A stretch of DNA of 64,000 bases from Acanthaster planci (Eukaryota; Echinodermata; Asteroidea; Valvatida; Acanthasteridae): positions 416,226 through 480,225 of the forward strand of contig NW_019091358.1 in assembly GCF_001949145.1 (NCBI RefSeq), read 5' to 3'. Positions 24,861 to 37,800 of this stretch are shown here, piece after piece. A program made the translations under genes and the position numbers. Position 1 is the first letter of the stretch; each line of letters starts with the position of its first letter. The notes under the pieces were generated by a model. It ran no database searches. It was not told the origin of the DNA and saw nothing but the letters and a program-made list of their open reading frames with translations.

Positions 24861-25091
24861 TAACAATTTGAATTCTTCAGACTAAAGACACTGTTGCTAT
24901 ACCTCATCATTCGGGGCAAGCTTTTGCGTAGCGACCACCATCTCTGGAAAGGACTGGTCCCTTTGTGCTGTTCTTATCCATTGAGAACAGTGTATTGTTG
25001 CAAGGCGTCTCTTATGTAACTAAGCAAAAGCTTGCCCTGAATCACAAGGTAAAGCAACAGTGGTTTTAGTATGGAGAATTCAAGTTGTTAT
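24861..25091. mobile_element. Foldback element inside the 1.65-kb element
   Basis: Arms of about 70 bp: the left runs AACAATTTGAATTCTTC to GGGCAAGCTTTTGCGTA, and the right is its imperfect complement ending GAATTCAAGTTGTT. The loop is about 90 bp. No coding content. Confidence 0.7.
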
Positions 25092-25302
25092 GTTCACGTG
25101 AATTTAAAGAACTCAGTGTACCAGATTTTATTGAAATTTAACTCGCAAATGGCTTATTCTGCTACCATGTAATTTTAATGTGTTTTTGATGGGTGGGGTT
25201 GAATAATATGTACAGTAAAGAAATACCCCACTGGCCCTAGGCTTCCACACATTTCAGTCGGGCACTCTGATCAGATGACATCATTCGTGTATCTTTACAC
25301 AA

Positions 25303-25426
25303 AGGCCGTGTCCGAATCAGTTGGCTGCGGCTTGATATCATGCATGATTCTATGGAAACTAGCAGTGGATGCTGCCAAATATTCAGTGTAATTTCTGGCC
25401 GTTGCCAATTGATTCGGACCCAGGCC
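25303..25426. mobile_element. MITE with GGCCGTGTCCGAAT ends, copy 1
   Basis: Ends GGCCGTGTCCGAATCAGTTG and CAATTGATTCGGACCCAGGCC are inverted, bounding 124 bp. The same terminal motif starts the element at 63281-63618. Confidence 0.65.
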
Positions 25427-26304
25427 TACGTACATGTACATCTGTGAACCAGACAAACGAAGTGGTCTTGCATCCTGCGTAAGTATACAAATTGATAACA
25501 CTTTTGAAAAACAAACCGTAAAGGGCCAGTCTATTCCAGTGTTGGCAAGGCAGTGGTAGTACATACGCAAGCAGTGCATGCAGCGGCAATGGACATGCAT
25601 CGCGTTATGACAACCATACCCGTAACAACTCATGCATCGTTGATCGTCACTTGCCAAGAACAAAGGTAGATTAGAGTGAGAGAGTTTATTTTCTGAGCTG
25701 AATTTTCTTAATGTTAAATGCAGCTTGTTTCTTATAAGCTAAAACAGAAAACAAAGTGCATAGTACAGTGTATATCATTTACCTCCTGAGAATTTTATTT
25801 TCATTTTGACTCTTTGGAGCTGAACTGTTTTCATTTATATTTTTTCATAGGCTATTTGATGTGCAACTTATTTCCTATAAAGCTCTATAGTCTATGCTTT
25901 AAGCCAAAGTGGAAAACAATGTGCAAAGAATGTCATATGCTGCTACTTCATGAGAATTTCATTTAAAACCGGAAACTGGAGCTGAACATTTATTTTTCAC
26001 ATCTGATTTTTAAATGGTTATGCTAACTGTATTTTAACAAGCTCAATCTTGCCAAGAATTGAAGCATCTCATTTGATAGAGATGACTGAAACCATTGCCT
26101 CTCGTTATATTTTATGGTCTGTTTATTAATTCAAAGTGGTTAATTCACATTTCTCATAGTAACAAGGCCTTGCGCTCTGAAGTATATGTGCATGTACATC
26201 ACTTCTGAGAAAAAAAAGAGAGAGAAAAAAAAATGTGTCACCGCACCACTTTTGGACCAAGCCCATGACCAGAAACCGGAGTCTTTTTGGGTGGGAGGGC
26301 CTAA

Positions 26305-29030
26305 GGGTAACTATGCAGCCCAGAATTCTAGCATGCCTAGAGCATGCACTTAAACATGCCGACAGCAAAACTTGTTTGCTAGACTAATGCAGATTGGATG
26401 ACGAAAAAGTTCCATTTAGAAAGCCAATCCATGATTGGTCCAGAAGTTCACTGTAAGAGTAGGACTGCACATTTTAGGACTGCATCAATTGTATGCATGA
26501 TATGTAAAGGCAGTGAATGCAAATTGGCAGTGCACCTCGAACATGTTTATGTTGCTTCTGGTATGTTTAAAAAGTCACATAAGAAAGATCAAGTTTCACC
26601 CAAAGTGCCAATCAACACAAAAGGGGGGAGGTTTGTACATGTATCAGTATCTAAGAGAATGTTCTTTGAGTTTTAGAACAACACACAGTTAAGGGAATAT
26701 TCTTTGGTGAAGGTGCCACTTTGCATTGAAGAAAGTGGTCCAACTGGTGAACCGGTCAAATATCCAGTTGTAGGCCCTGGGCTATATACATGTACACCTA
26801 GCACACACTAATACATGTACAGATGGGAGTCCAGGCTGGGAATGATCAACAGGGTGAACAATTCAGCAGCCAATATCACCTGTCCAGTTACCTTTTCAAA
26901 GAAGATAATTCCACGTCTGTAATTCATATATCCTTATCTACGGGATAAGGGGAGAGTTAAGAAATTCCACACACCACCAAAGGCAACAGTGAGGAAAATA
27001 TACTGGGAAAGTAAGATTAAGTTGAGGTCATTGTTGTCGACTGCTTTCAGCCATTTGTACTTCAGCCGTTTCATCAAATTTGTACTCTGCACGTACGTAT
27101 CCATAATGCATGCATGCACCACTCACACATGATAAACACAATTCTCACACACATGCATACAACTCTGTGGCCTGACTGTCAGTTCAGTTGCGTGACAGTC
27201 AGGGCTTTTATCATTTCATGATGAGACGTTCGAAGGAAGTCTGCCTGTTCTCCAAGTTACATGTATTTGAAGCTACTATGTCAAAAGTCCTGTGGAACGT
27301 CTTTGTTTGAAAAGAATGGAAAAAGGGATATGTGCACGAAATCTGTAAAACCCTGGCACAATCCAAAAGGTTTTGGGCAAAATTCAGGTTGAGACTCACT
27401 TAATTCCAGTAATTCCAGTAATTTATAAGGCAGTACTTACATGCATCTTAGAGACAAAGTAAAGAAAGGGATGAAAATACATGTTAAGGAAACAAAACTT
27501 GAAACTAAAGCTTCAGATTACTGGCCCATTCAGTTGTGTATTGGTACATGCATTTCATGATCCTGGTTACTTTGCAAATAACACACGCACACGTACATGT
27601 ACAAGTATGGCAGCAAGGTACTCGTATGTCGCAAATTTAAGAGTGGGCAAAGAGTCTACAACAATGAAACATCTGAACATTACGCTCAAGTTTATTTTCC
27701 TCGACGTTGCCATCCAAGCTGGTTTGGGAAATTTGTGAACCCACTGGCAGGACAGATAACACAAAGAATATACATGTACACGTAGGTAGGCCTACATGAA
27801 CAACGGTGAAATCGATTTCTTCAACAAGCATGACAAGGCAAAACAAGCATGTAAACTTTTGGGTCGTATTATAACGAAGCCATAGAACCTTGATGTCAGT
27901 CATAATGTAACATGTACAATGACATCCAACCATGTCAACCTGGGCTACAAACATGACATGTGGACCACGAATGTCTCAATGTGTGCGCTATGCCAACCTT
28001 TGATGTTAAAAACAGCTATTATTTACTTAATCGTGTTTAATAATGCACATATAGCATGGTTAGTAGGCAGGTAGGCCTAGTGTTACAATTATCAATGAGT
28101 CACCATAATTCGCACTTTAAGTACTTTGACCAAATTTATTCTTAAACATAGTTAATTTTTATGGCTTCATTTCAGATGTTGAAAGTTTGACTAAAATCCT
28201 ACATGGAATAATGTTACGAAAAACATCAGATGTCACAGAAGCAAAAGAAACAGTGTCGTCTGCAAACGAGTTGGATCGGCTGTAGTAAAACCATAATTCG
28301 TACACGTTCGTTGAAAACGTCATTTTATGGGGTATTGTTTATGACCTCCTTCTGAAAAATCTGCCAGTTAATGTCCCTTGAGTGAGGAATTATTTTTGGC
28401 ATTAATTACTCTGGTTTGGTGATGCAGTTTGAGGGAAAAAAATGTATTCACAATAGCTTGACTTCCCATCCATTTTGCTTTTTCTTTCTCCCAGATTACA
28501 ATTTTTTCAATTTATTTTAAAGGTGCAGTGAGGCATGAATTTTTATTATTTCAAATAAATCATATTTAGCATTAATACGAGTTATTTATACAAATATACA
28601 AAATTTCTCTTTTTACGTGTATTTTGGAAAAAATTCACAAATACAGTGCCACCAAATCTTTCCCCGTTGAGGCCAATCTCAAAATCTGAGATGCAAGGTA
28701 ACCTTTCAGGCTCAATATTTTGATAATGCACTCAATATTTGGTGAAAGTTGATCGAAGTCATCATTTATCCATTTTCTAGACAATTTCAACCGGTCATTT
28801 TTGTACTTAGTCAGTAAAGTAAACTTTTGTCTGTAAAGTTTATGCTCTGTTGACATTTTTCCCAAATTCTCCCTAGAAAAGCTTTTAATTCACACATACA
28901 TGTAGGCAGGGGCCCCAGCTGCAAACAGAAAATCGTTGAAGTGACGATCGATCATCGACTGTAAATTAACATCAGGGCATAATTTCATTGAAAAGTTCCG
29001 TGACGAGAAAGTTGGATGCGCAAATACATG
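26305..29030. other. Spacer, no gene recognised
   Basis: AT-rich, with many TACATGTA and ACATGCATG motifs. A small hairpin at about 27175-27203 (CCTGACTGTCA facing TGACAGTCAGG) is the only distinct structure. Both strands carry only short chance frames. Confidence 0.45.
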
Positions 29031-29294
29031 TATATGGGTCTTTCCACGAAGTTCAGGCACAGTTTGTGACAGCGTCCCTTGTTACATCAGTGAAAATAAA
29101 CATCTTTTTTCCCTGCATGTAGATTCTAAATTGATATTGTTCTAAATCTTGCTAGGTTCTTGTAGTGGTGGTCATCTTTGGCAAATAACAATGACTTAGT
29201 CTGTTGTAATGTAAAAATAATGAACAATGAAAGCTACTGATGTAACAAGGGACGTCGTCACAAACTGCCTGAATTTCATGGAATGACCCATATA
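29031..29294. mobile_element. MITE with TATATGGGTC ends (family 1, copy 2)
   Basis: Ends TATATGGGTCTTTCCACGAA and its inverse, with about 60-bp arms that continue through CACAGTTTGTGAC and CCCTTGTTACATCAGT. The length (264 bp) and ends match the copy at 2153-2405, but interior sequence differs. Confidence 0.82.
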
Positions 29295-30660
29295 GGCCAA
29301 TTGTAGGCCTATGTAATAATGTAGTATGCACGAATTTAGGGTAGCCTACTCCCATATTCCACAATAAAGGCCTAAGCAGTGACAAACTCAAAACTGACAT
29401 ATCAAAGTGACTTGCCAACTTTACCAGTTTATGATAGATACAGACAGACAGAGGCGCACAAGTGTTTGGTCAGGGGAATCCCCAGGCTAAGAAATGATGA
29501 ACAAACGAAGGCCTAGGTCTAATTGAAGCCTGTTACTGCTGCTAGGAAATCCCCGCTGCCACCCATGTCATGCGTGTTTTATACTTAGGGCCTACACTTA
29601 CATGTATGTCTGTATATGTACATGTAGGCCTACAAATAATGACCGAGTGGATTCGTTTTCTTCAACAAGCTGACAAGAAATTCTTGTGGGAAATCAAATC
29701 ATAAATAATGTAATTTGCCAACATGACAAGAGAAATCCAAAATACATTCAGGTTAAGTTTTTGGCCTGCATGCATACCGTTTTGAATGAAGCCGATGTTG
29801 ATTCGTTTCCGTTTCTGCTCTTGCGCTCAGCTTCATGCGTGACACAATTTCTATTCCCGCCGCTCGTTCCCGCCGAGAATTTTAATGCAGCCAGGGTTTC
29901 AGACGCACACTGTGTGATGTTGTAACGGCGAGAGTGGAACCCGCCGTTGTACGGTGTCCTATGACCGCCAAATTATTTATTAAAAATCGAGGTTGGGGCG
30001 ATACTTTTTTACACAATACGCTGAGGAAATTGGACTTAACCTAAGGCATAACCGTGGCTCTGGGGATTTTTTTTTTATCAAAGGGACGTTAAGTCAAAAA
30101 AAGTGTGAATTTTAACACCACAGTTTTTGCAGTGTACGTTCAAACGAGTATAGGTGTAACGGCGATGACTTGAGTTTACGCCTATTGAAGCTTTCGTTGG
30201 CTTATTTTGAAAATCCGCGGTGACCGACAAAGCCCTTCATCTAAAATGTTTCTTTCGATCGGGCAATCATCCAACGGGGGGCTAGTTAATATTGTTCAGT
30301 TGTTTTGGTATGTCTTAGTGTCAAGCACAATATATTCAGTGCGAAGGAAGACACTTGGTTGGGCGAATAGGTGGTAGGTCTGTGGAGAGAAAAATCGCAT
30401 GAGACCACAACTTGTCAGGCGCCCTGCTAGGTGAAATGCTTTGCAGTCCAGTAATTACGGGCACTGACCACTTCGCAAGTATACATGTATTGTTAACTTA
30501 CAGTAAGGGATTTGAATTTCTCATTCCTGGCCAGGCGAGGCCAACCTAAGGGCCCAAACCCCCCGACCAATTTCTTTTGTATAAGTCGATGTTAAGTGAA
30601 TAGAATGTATGATACTGGTCCAGTATAAATTAGGTATAGACCTTCCTATGCCAAGGCCTG
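29295..30660. other. Spacer, no gene recognised
   Basis: No exon recognised. A short palindrome occurs near 29924-29954 (GTAACGGCG against CGCCGTTGTAC). Confidence 0.4.
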
Positions 30661-30667
30661 CATGGGG

Positions 30668-30880
30668 GGACCGGGTTAGCGTAGCTTAATTAATTTGCAC
30701 CAATGGGGCCCGGGTTCGAGTCCTGGCTTGGCCCAGGCTTTAAGTGCATTTGGTTTCCGGGCCATACTCGCTCTGGAAGCTTTTCTCCGGGTACTCCGGG
30801 TTTAAAGGCCTCCTGCTTTTAAACTGGACCTTCGTCCTAACTCCATTATGATGCTGATTAATAAAGATTATGAATAAACG
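30668..30880 (+). mobile_element. tRNA-derived SINE
   Basis: A pol III-type A-box region (GGGTTAGCGTAGCTTAATT) is followed by a canonical B box (GGGTTCGAGTCC) at about 30712-30723. After the tRNA-like head comes a body with TTTTCTCCGGGTACTCCGGG and an AT-rich tail with ATAAAG/ATAAAC units. The anticodon arm is not tRNA-like, so this is a SINE and not a tRNA gene. Confidence 0.65.
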
Positions 30881-31329
30881 TATAGTTATTGGCGCAAATA
30901 GCCTAGTAGTTGAGAGCCCCATTAAACAGAATGAATCATAATGTTAACGAGTGTAAGGTGATGTTTGACTCGTTCAAAAAGGTTTATTCGTCTATCTTAT
31001 GTGTTTGGTTCCCATATTCTTGAAACTTTTGATCGTTATAAGTATNTGATTGCATCTGATGATTTAAGTTGGTAAAAGCACATTGATTCGATTGTTTCTG
31101 CAACAAATAGGATGTTGGGCTTTGTTTAATAATTTCAACACAGCATTTATGGAAAATGGGGATTCAAGGCACTTGTGAACGCCATTTTGAGCTGTCTTCG
31201 CCAGGTAAAAATGTGAGAAAAAACTGTTGAAAAAAATTTCCCATACAGTAGGAGGACTTTCATACCCTGGACGTTAGTCGCAGTGCAATGTAGACGTCGG
31301 CCAACCTGGGCTAACATAACTACATGTGA

Positions 31330-32830
31330 ACATGTGTTCACCTAGGTGATTTGCCACAATTTTCTCAAGGCACTTTGAAACGGTAGAACAGAACTATAAT
31401 TACCAGGGTCATGCTTACTGCCTGATTTATGTATTGGCACATCATTAATCATCTTCAACTCGGCATGATGGGACCTGCCCTGTAGAAAGAGATGCGTCAA
31501 AGAGCTTGGATAACGGATGGGCTATTGAATCAGCCGAAATCTTGAGAAGTAGTGGAGGAATATCGTCAATAAAGCCACATGCTTTATGAGTTTGAAGGCC
31601 TTTGAGCATGCGTTTCACTTCAAAGGCGGAGGTTTCAACAGTACTGACCCGAATTTTAGAGTTACAATGGTCACAAACTGGATAAAGTTTTGATTCTCGG
31701 GTAGAGTAAAATTGCTTTGAAAACTTCTGAGAAATGCATTTGCAACGCTAGACGGGTCAGAAATGGTTTCTCCTTCTACATGGAGGGAAGTCAGGGTGGA
31801 AGATTTACGAGGTGAGCTGACAAGGGCAAAAAAAAAAACGCTTAGGATTTTCAGCACAATTCAAAACAAGTTCTTTAAGGTTGTTAGAGTAACATTTCAT
31901 TGTTTCATACTCGACCTGGTTGGGAAGACATTTGTACTTATTCCAACAATGAAGCCCGCCTGATCTCATAACAACTTTATAAGCTCTATTATATGTCTTG
32001 TGAAGGTGGCTAGATCGCTTCCTATCCAAGGTTGACGCCTCCTACCTTTTTGTGTTACAAGTGGAACTGTTTCATGAAGAATTAACGGCTGCGAAAAGGA
32101 AATCCTTAAATTACTCACATTGTGTCTATGTCTATATCGGGCGAAGTATGCAAATCCCAATCAACCTTATTAATTCAAGGATAAAAGTTTGGTCAGCTTT
32201 CTGTTAGGGAAAAAAGAGCATGCAAGTGACTTTCTCTTACATGATAAGCTAACATGAAATGTACCAGACACCATCATCACTCGAGCCAAGGCCAGCACAG
32301 CGCTCAACACTGGAAAAACCCGAGGTGAATTGATGAATATAAAGGTCCAGAATAGTGGCCTGATCAGGGTTATGAACGTCGGGTATTGCATAATCTCTCA
32401 TTTAGGCTAGAGCAGTTAGCACCATAACTGATATTAAAATCACCAAATACAGAAACAGCTAGGTAGTTATGACTGAAAACCCAAACCGTTTCTAATACAG
32501 ATTGGTAATCTTCAAAAATGTGGCATTAGAGTTTGGGGGTCTATAAAGATACCCAAGCCTAGGAGCAGTTTGCCATTTGCCTTGTGCTGATCTCGACTCC
32601 CAACAGTTCAAGATTCTCATGTTCAAAGTCATATGCAGGCAGGTTTTAGATGATCAGCCGCTGTGAATAGCACTCCTCCGCCATGAGGTCTTAACGAACA
32701 CAGTTCATTCTTCAAGGAGAGAATTTCAACGTCATTGATTGAGCTGCCCAACCAGGTTTCAATCCACAATGCAAAATCAAAGTTTCCTGTAGACAGTTCC
32801 ACATCCAATAGTCGAGGTTTATTGACGATG
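31330..32830 (-). pseudogene. Decayed non-LTR retrotransposon (LINE), endonuclease plus start of reverse transcriptase
   Basis: Reading the minus strand with several stops and frameshifts, the order is: an endonuclease region (motifs like LRPHGGGVLFTA near 32690 and LGYLYRPPNSNATF near 32555, then RCAGLGSSDDGV near 32290), a linker (AYKVVMRSGGLHCWNKYK near 31960; SVANAFLRSFQSNFT near 31730), and the first reverse-transcriptase blocks (KACGF..IPPLLLK near 31560; KCLEKIVANHLGEHMF near 31350). The catalytic RT core is absent. The order fits a CR1/L2-type LINE; the clade is not resolved. Confidence 0.7.
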
Positions 32831-34836
32831 CTTCATGAATTGTAGAGTATCGCAGACTGAGCCTTGCGCAAACTTGGCTGTGCGGGGGTTGTCAGGAACC
32901 TTAGGAAAGGAATAAGTCGAGATGGGCCGGGTTGTAGCTGAAATGGGAATAGGCTTATCCGATGGCGATGATTCTGTTTCAGGGCAATCTGTGGTCAAAG
33001 TAGGCCTACATGTAGACATGTCTAAATGAAAATTAATGTTAACCTTGTAGCAGGCAGCTTCTACAAAACCACGTCGAGGACGAGGGAATGCAAGCTGCTG
33101 GTATTTCTTCAAGGCCAGTGTCTGTACAATTGCAATGGGTCTAGCACATCACGACAGATGCCACGCTGATGCGATTTTACGGGCTTGCGGCATATGGTAC
33201 ATGGATACTTGGTCGGACCAGGATTCATTTCTTCATCTCCAGCCAACACTGCCATGGTTAGGCCTAATGGTAGGTCCTTAAGGTAATGATCTCTACGAGT
33301 GTTAGTATTAAAAGAGCACTGATATGGGTAGGCCTAGTTGGTGGATAATATGGAGGTATCCCTCTGCCATATGAAAAACATAATTGCAAAAGCCCTGGAC
33401 CAGTTATTCCCCATAATGGAAACAATGCTGTGAAACTGCAAACACTCTAATGATGACGTTGTTGATCTGCTAAGTAAGGTCTTGTTAATGTTGCTGCATG
33501 GTGTGGTCACTGGCCAAATAAAAAAGTTGCCTTTGCGAGCATACCACTACATAAATCGTGCGATGTTTCACTGGACATTCACAATGGCCCACTTGATAAA
33601 GAAAAATTGAGCATTGTTTGGTTTTATACATATCGAAGCAATTGTGTAGCGCCTCAAGAATGGTTGCGTTAATATTACCACCACCGTGCGGGGACACCAG
33701 TTATGACGTTATTTATGGTCGCTGGATTTGTCCAGCTTTACGTTAACTTTAAATGCAGTTTTTCTGTGAAAAGCCAAAGTTGACAGAAAGTTCCATCTTA
33801 TTTAGCAAAAATTTAAACCTTTTCCTTGAAATGCCCTTTTGAATTGCTTCATCCTACCTCCATGCTTCATCGATATTAAAATGGCGGCATTTCATTCAGT
33901 TTTTAGTAGAAGTACTTCACATTAAGCGTTTATATTTGCATGATATTTTTTAACACTGTGTGATATATTCTCTTGGTTTAATATGCAATCACGGTCGAAG
34001 TCATAGTTTTTTCAAGTAATGGTCTGCAAACAGAAATGTCCACAGACTTTAATTGAACGCCGCAGAGGTCAACGTGACACGAATTGCTTGACAACGGGAG
34101 CACGCCGACAAACTAGACCTCTCTTTTGTTTACAAACTGCTTTGTTCAGAGGGCCAAAATATCCATATTTGTAGAGTTCACCATTGGTTAACGACTGCAG
34201 CTTTTGTCTCAAGACGTACATCGTGGTACATGTATTAATAATTGCATTTTAGTTCTTGCTTAGTGTGATTTTGTTTTGTGAAATGTTCTTCTGTTCTTGT
34301 AAAGCATTGGTTGGCCAAAACTGCAGCTTTAACGTGTCAAATGAAAGGTGATACGCGACTATAGGAAAATGTATGAAGCTGCTTGTTGGTAGCTGCCATG
34401 TAGTTAGGTACGCGCGACAAGCCGAGCGACCTTTATGCTTCAAGGGAGGATGCCACCCACAATGCTTTGCAACGTCTGTACTTCCTACACAATTTTTCGT
34501 AAAGAAATTGGCAGCCCCGGTTCCGACTCAAGCAACTAGAACTTACAGCAAACACAGTTTACCTACTCTGATAGTGACACCTAACAGGTCCACATCAAAA
34601 GGGTCATGTTGCCCGTGATCAAAGGTCAATATCTAATTGCTTCAGTTTTGGATTTTGTTTTGTATATAGGCCAAACTGTCTTGTGCATGGACATGCAGAA
34701 GGCCCGACATCAAGCCCAACTATACGGTGAATCAGTACATGCATTATGTCTTTCTTTTTAAATGTTTTGGCATTATTAAGTTCATGGCCACTTTTCATCG
34801 CTTCCTCGAGGATTCTGACTAACAACTTTCGCCAAT
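32831..34836. other. Spacer upstream of the sulfotransferase gene
   Basis: Possibly LINE 5' sequence up to about 33110, then unique-looking DNA that should include the sulfotransferase promoter. No exon recognised on either strand. Confidence 0.4.
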
Positions 34837-37800
34837 ATGATGGACTCTACGAAGATAATGGTCAGAAAGCCTTGGTTCATACTGGCCATGTTGATGACCA
34901 CTTCCCTGTACCTCATACTTTGTCGGAGCCTTCGTGATGGTAAGTAACGAAAACCTGTCAGTCGGTTCCTGTGGGATTTTTTAGTGTGTGTTGTATGCCT
35001 AGTGTGAATCAGTTAAAAGAATAGACTCTTTGTTTCCCAGTAACTCTTAAAAGGAAAGGCAGGCTCGCCTATTGTTTGTTTTCAACAACATTATCACAGC
35101 ATATAATTATTTTAATCACCCTGGTCTTAACAAGTTTTCCACTGATGTTTTCAAAATTATGACACATATTTAGGAAAGGCGGACACAATGTCAATTTTTT
35201 TATCAGGCAGAATCTTTAATTTGCAATGACCTCTCACAAAAGGTGACCTCACGTTTTGGGAACACTATATATTTAAATTGAAGAGGCAAGGTGCTTGGCC
35301 CTTATTCGATAAATGTATCCGAATATTACCACACTGTTTGACATTGTGCTCAAATCGATTCACTTTGAAAGATTATTAGGTTCGCATGCTGAAATAAGCA
35401 GTGTTTTTCCGCAGTTGCCTCGTGCGGGCCAAATATGTCCACTTGTGGGGTTGGTATGGGCAATCAATTTGCTTCTCAATAGTAAAAGACCCCAGGAATC
35501 ATTGCAAAGGTCAGAAAGGTCACATAAAAATCTCCAATTTTTCTTAGTCCCAGAAACAATTTTGTCCCCCTCCGAGGGTGTGGGGGGGACATGGCTTTCA
35601 TGTGACGTGTTTCTGATGTCACGAAGGATAGTAGTCACATTTCTTGAACGGTCATTCCCCACACCAATATTGCTGGTATGAGTTCTTTTATACTCTTTCT
35701 CTCCAAATAACCTAACATTCTTTTTGAGCAGTAAACTCTGGACAGATAAAAATAACTGGGAGATGGAGAAGGGCTTTTCATGGCGACCAAGTTAAAGTAA
35801 GTTGATCAAGCTTTCTTCTTTTTTTGTCAAATAACAGGTTAGACCTCAAACGATGTGATATATACACACAGCTCGGTTAGTGTTTCCGAAGGGGTTTCAC
35901 GGGCGCGGCTTCCGAAGTGAACATTTGTATATGAAGGGGATCAAGGGCATCCCTGAACTATGTTTATTTAGCTACCGCAGATCACCCACGTAGATCTAAG
36001 TTCAGATAACGGATTCTATTTTGAAACCTTAAACCGATACCCGCCGTACACAAGTATTGTATGCCCCCGGCCTGGCCTAATGGAAATGGTGCCGTGGAGC
36101 TATTAGCTCCGTGATTGTACAAAACCTCCAAACAACTCGCAAGGGGCACATCACGATTTGTATTATGTACTCATATTCATTGCTATTTGAGATGTTTTGG
36201 ACCAGTTGAAGGTTGGAGCTTTGGACAGGAAGTAGTAATTGTGTGATATCTGGATGAAAATACGGCCGAGTTAACAGTGTTGTATTTCTGTAGAGGTTCC
36301 CTAGAGGTCGTGCCCTAGAGTTTTTAAAATATGGATTGTAGCCATCTTTCTGGTAACCGCTTAGTTACAGAGGGATAGCACAAAAGGTCCCCTTATGTGT
36401 ATCAGTAGCCACGTAACCACGGGGTCCTGGGGGAACGTGCCCCTCCCCCACACACATTTCCGCCCCCCCCTAAAAACCGGATGAATGGATATTGAACAAG
36501 GCTTGAAAATTGAACAAGGCTAACAAAATTTTGCCCCCGCCCCCCCCCAAATACACCACAGAAAGCTGGTGCCCCCCCACATAAGATGCTGGTCCCCTCC
36601 CCGTAAAATCCTAGCTACGTCACTGATGTGTATCCCAGTGGAATAAAAGCTCTTAAAAAGCTGCCATCCACATCTGATCTGACGGGTTTTGCCCTTACCC
36701 AACGTATGTATTAATAAACACTGTATACTCAGTGCTTGTCTGAGAGCTTGCGAAAAAAATTCACAAGCTTACTCGGGTGGGACTCGAACCCACGACTTCT
36801 TGCCTACTAGTGCAGACGTCTTAACCACTCGACCACCGAGCTTGCAGTGGGCGGGAGGCCGGTCCGAGTCAGGTGTAGCAGCAGGTACTGCGAACGATTT
36901 CAGGATGTATTTTGCGTTGGGGAGATGTTAATACATACGTTGGGTAAGGGCAAAAACCCGTTATAAATTCACATCTCCCCAACGCAAAATACATCTTGAA
37001 ACACATCTGATGTATACTTGGCACTCGGCGCACTTTTTAGCTTTACATTACTATTTTGTAAATTTTAACTATTGGAAAAAGAGAAATACGCAATTCAAGT
37101 TTCTCACCATCCCAAAAGGAGGGGGTAAGTTAACGCCGCTTTGTCCGCCTCCCCGATCAAAAAGGGGTAGAGGGGATAGTGTTTCGCCCACCCCCAGTAG
37201 GTCACAACTGAGGGCTTGCTATAGACCTTTTTCACGAGGAAGCCATTTTTGGTCATGTTCCGTGAATCTATCTCATTCAGTGTAATCTGTCAAATGGTGT
37301 GGTTCCATTTTGGATTCCATGCCGCACTTTCATTTTTAATATTAAGATGAAATAAATCACAAGTTTTAAACTATTCAGCCTCGTAAATAAAATGGGTCTG
37401 TAATGAACTTTAATTATTTCATTGTCTTAGATTTTATGCTTATAGGTTTCCAAAATGAAGTACAGTTAATAAAGTTAACTTTGCTTTCAATTTGGCCAGC
37501 TTTGAATACGGCCAGGTGTGACACTGAGCAGTCATTCTCTCGCTTTCAGGGGCGATGTCAGAAAAGGGCAACTAATTAAGGGTGTATACATCATACACAT
37601 GACATAATTTATTGAATATTAAACCCATCCACTAGTCCTAATTTAATTGATCGAAATACATACAGCTGGAAATACTGAATCTAAAAAAACGCATGGATTA
37701 CGTTTTGCGCAAGGCATGATGGGAACTAACATGCGCTGCCAGATACGCATAAACGAGCCTAACCCTTATGTTCATTAAACCAACACGACTTCCACACTTC

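Larger units (their letters stand above)
24653..26304. mobile_element. 1.65-kb element with CC-rich terminal inverted repeats
   Basis: Left end TAAGGCCC followed by a C-run and CTCCGGTTTCTGGTCAT; right end ATGACCAGAAACCGGAG followed by GGGAGGGCCTA. The ends are inverted and about 40 bp long. No transposase frame is seen inside, so it looks non-autonomous. Two smaller foldbacks (24861-25091 and 25303-25426) lie within it and may be later insertions. Confidence 0.6.

Noticed and set aside
25295-25663. 122-codon minus-strand frame rich in Cys and His
   Set aside because: It overlaps a MITE, has no domain pattern, and its Cys/His come from repeated ATGCATG-type DNA.
30668-30745. Functional tRNA gene
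   Set aside because: The B box is canonical, but the rest is not cloverleaf-like and is followed by a SINE-type body.
36773-36843. Functional tRNA-Ser or tRNA-Leu gene
   Set aside because: The A and B boxes are good, but the anticodon stem pairs poorly, there is no long variable arm and it lies within a repeat element.
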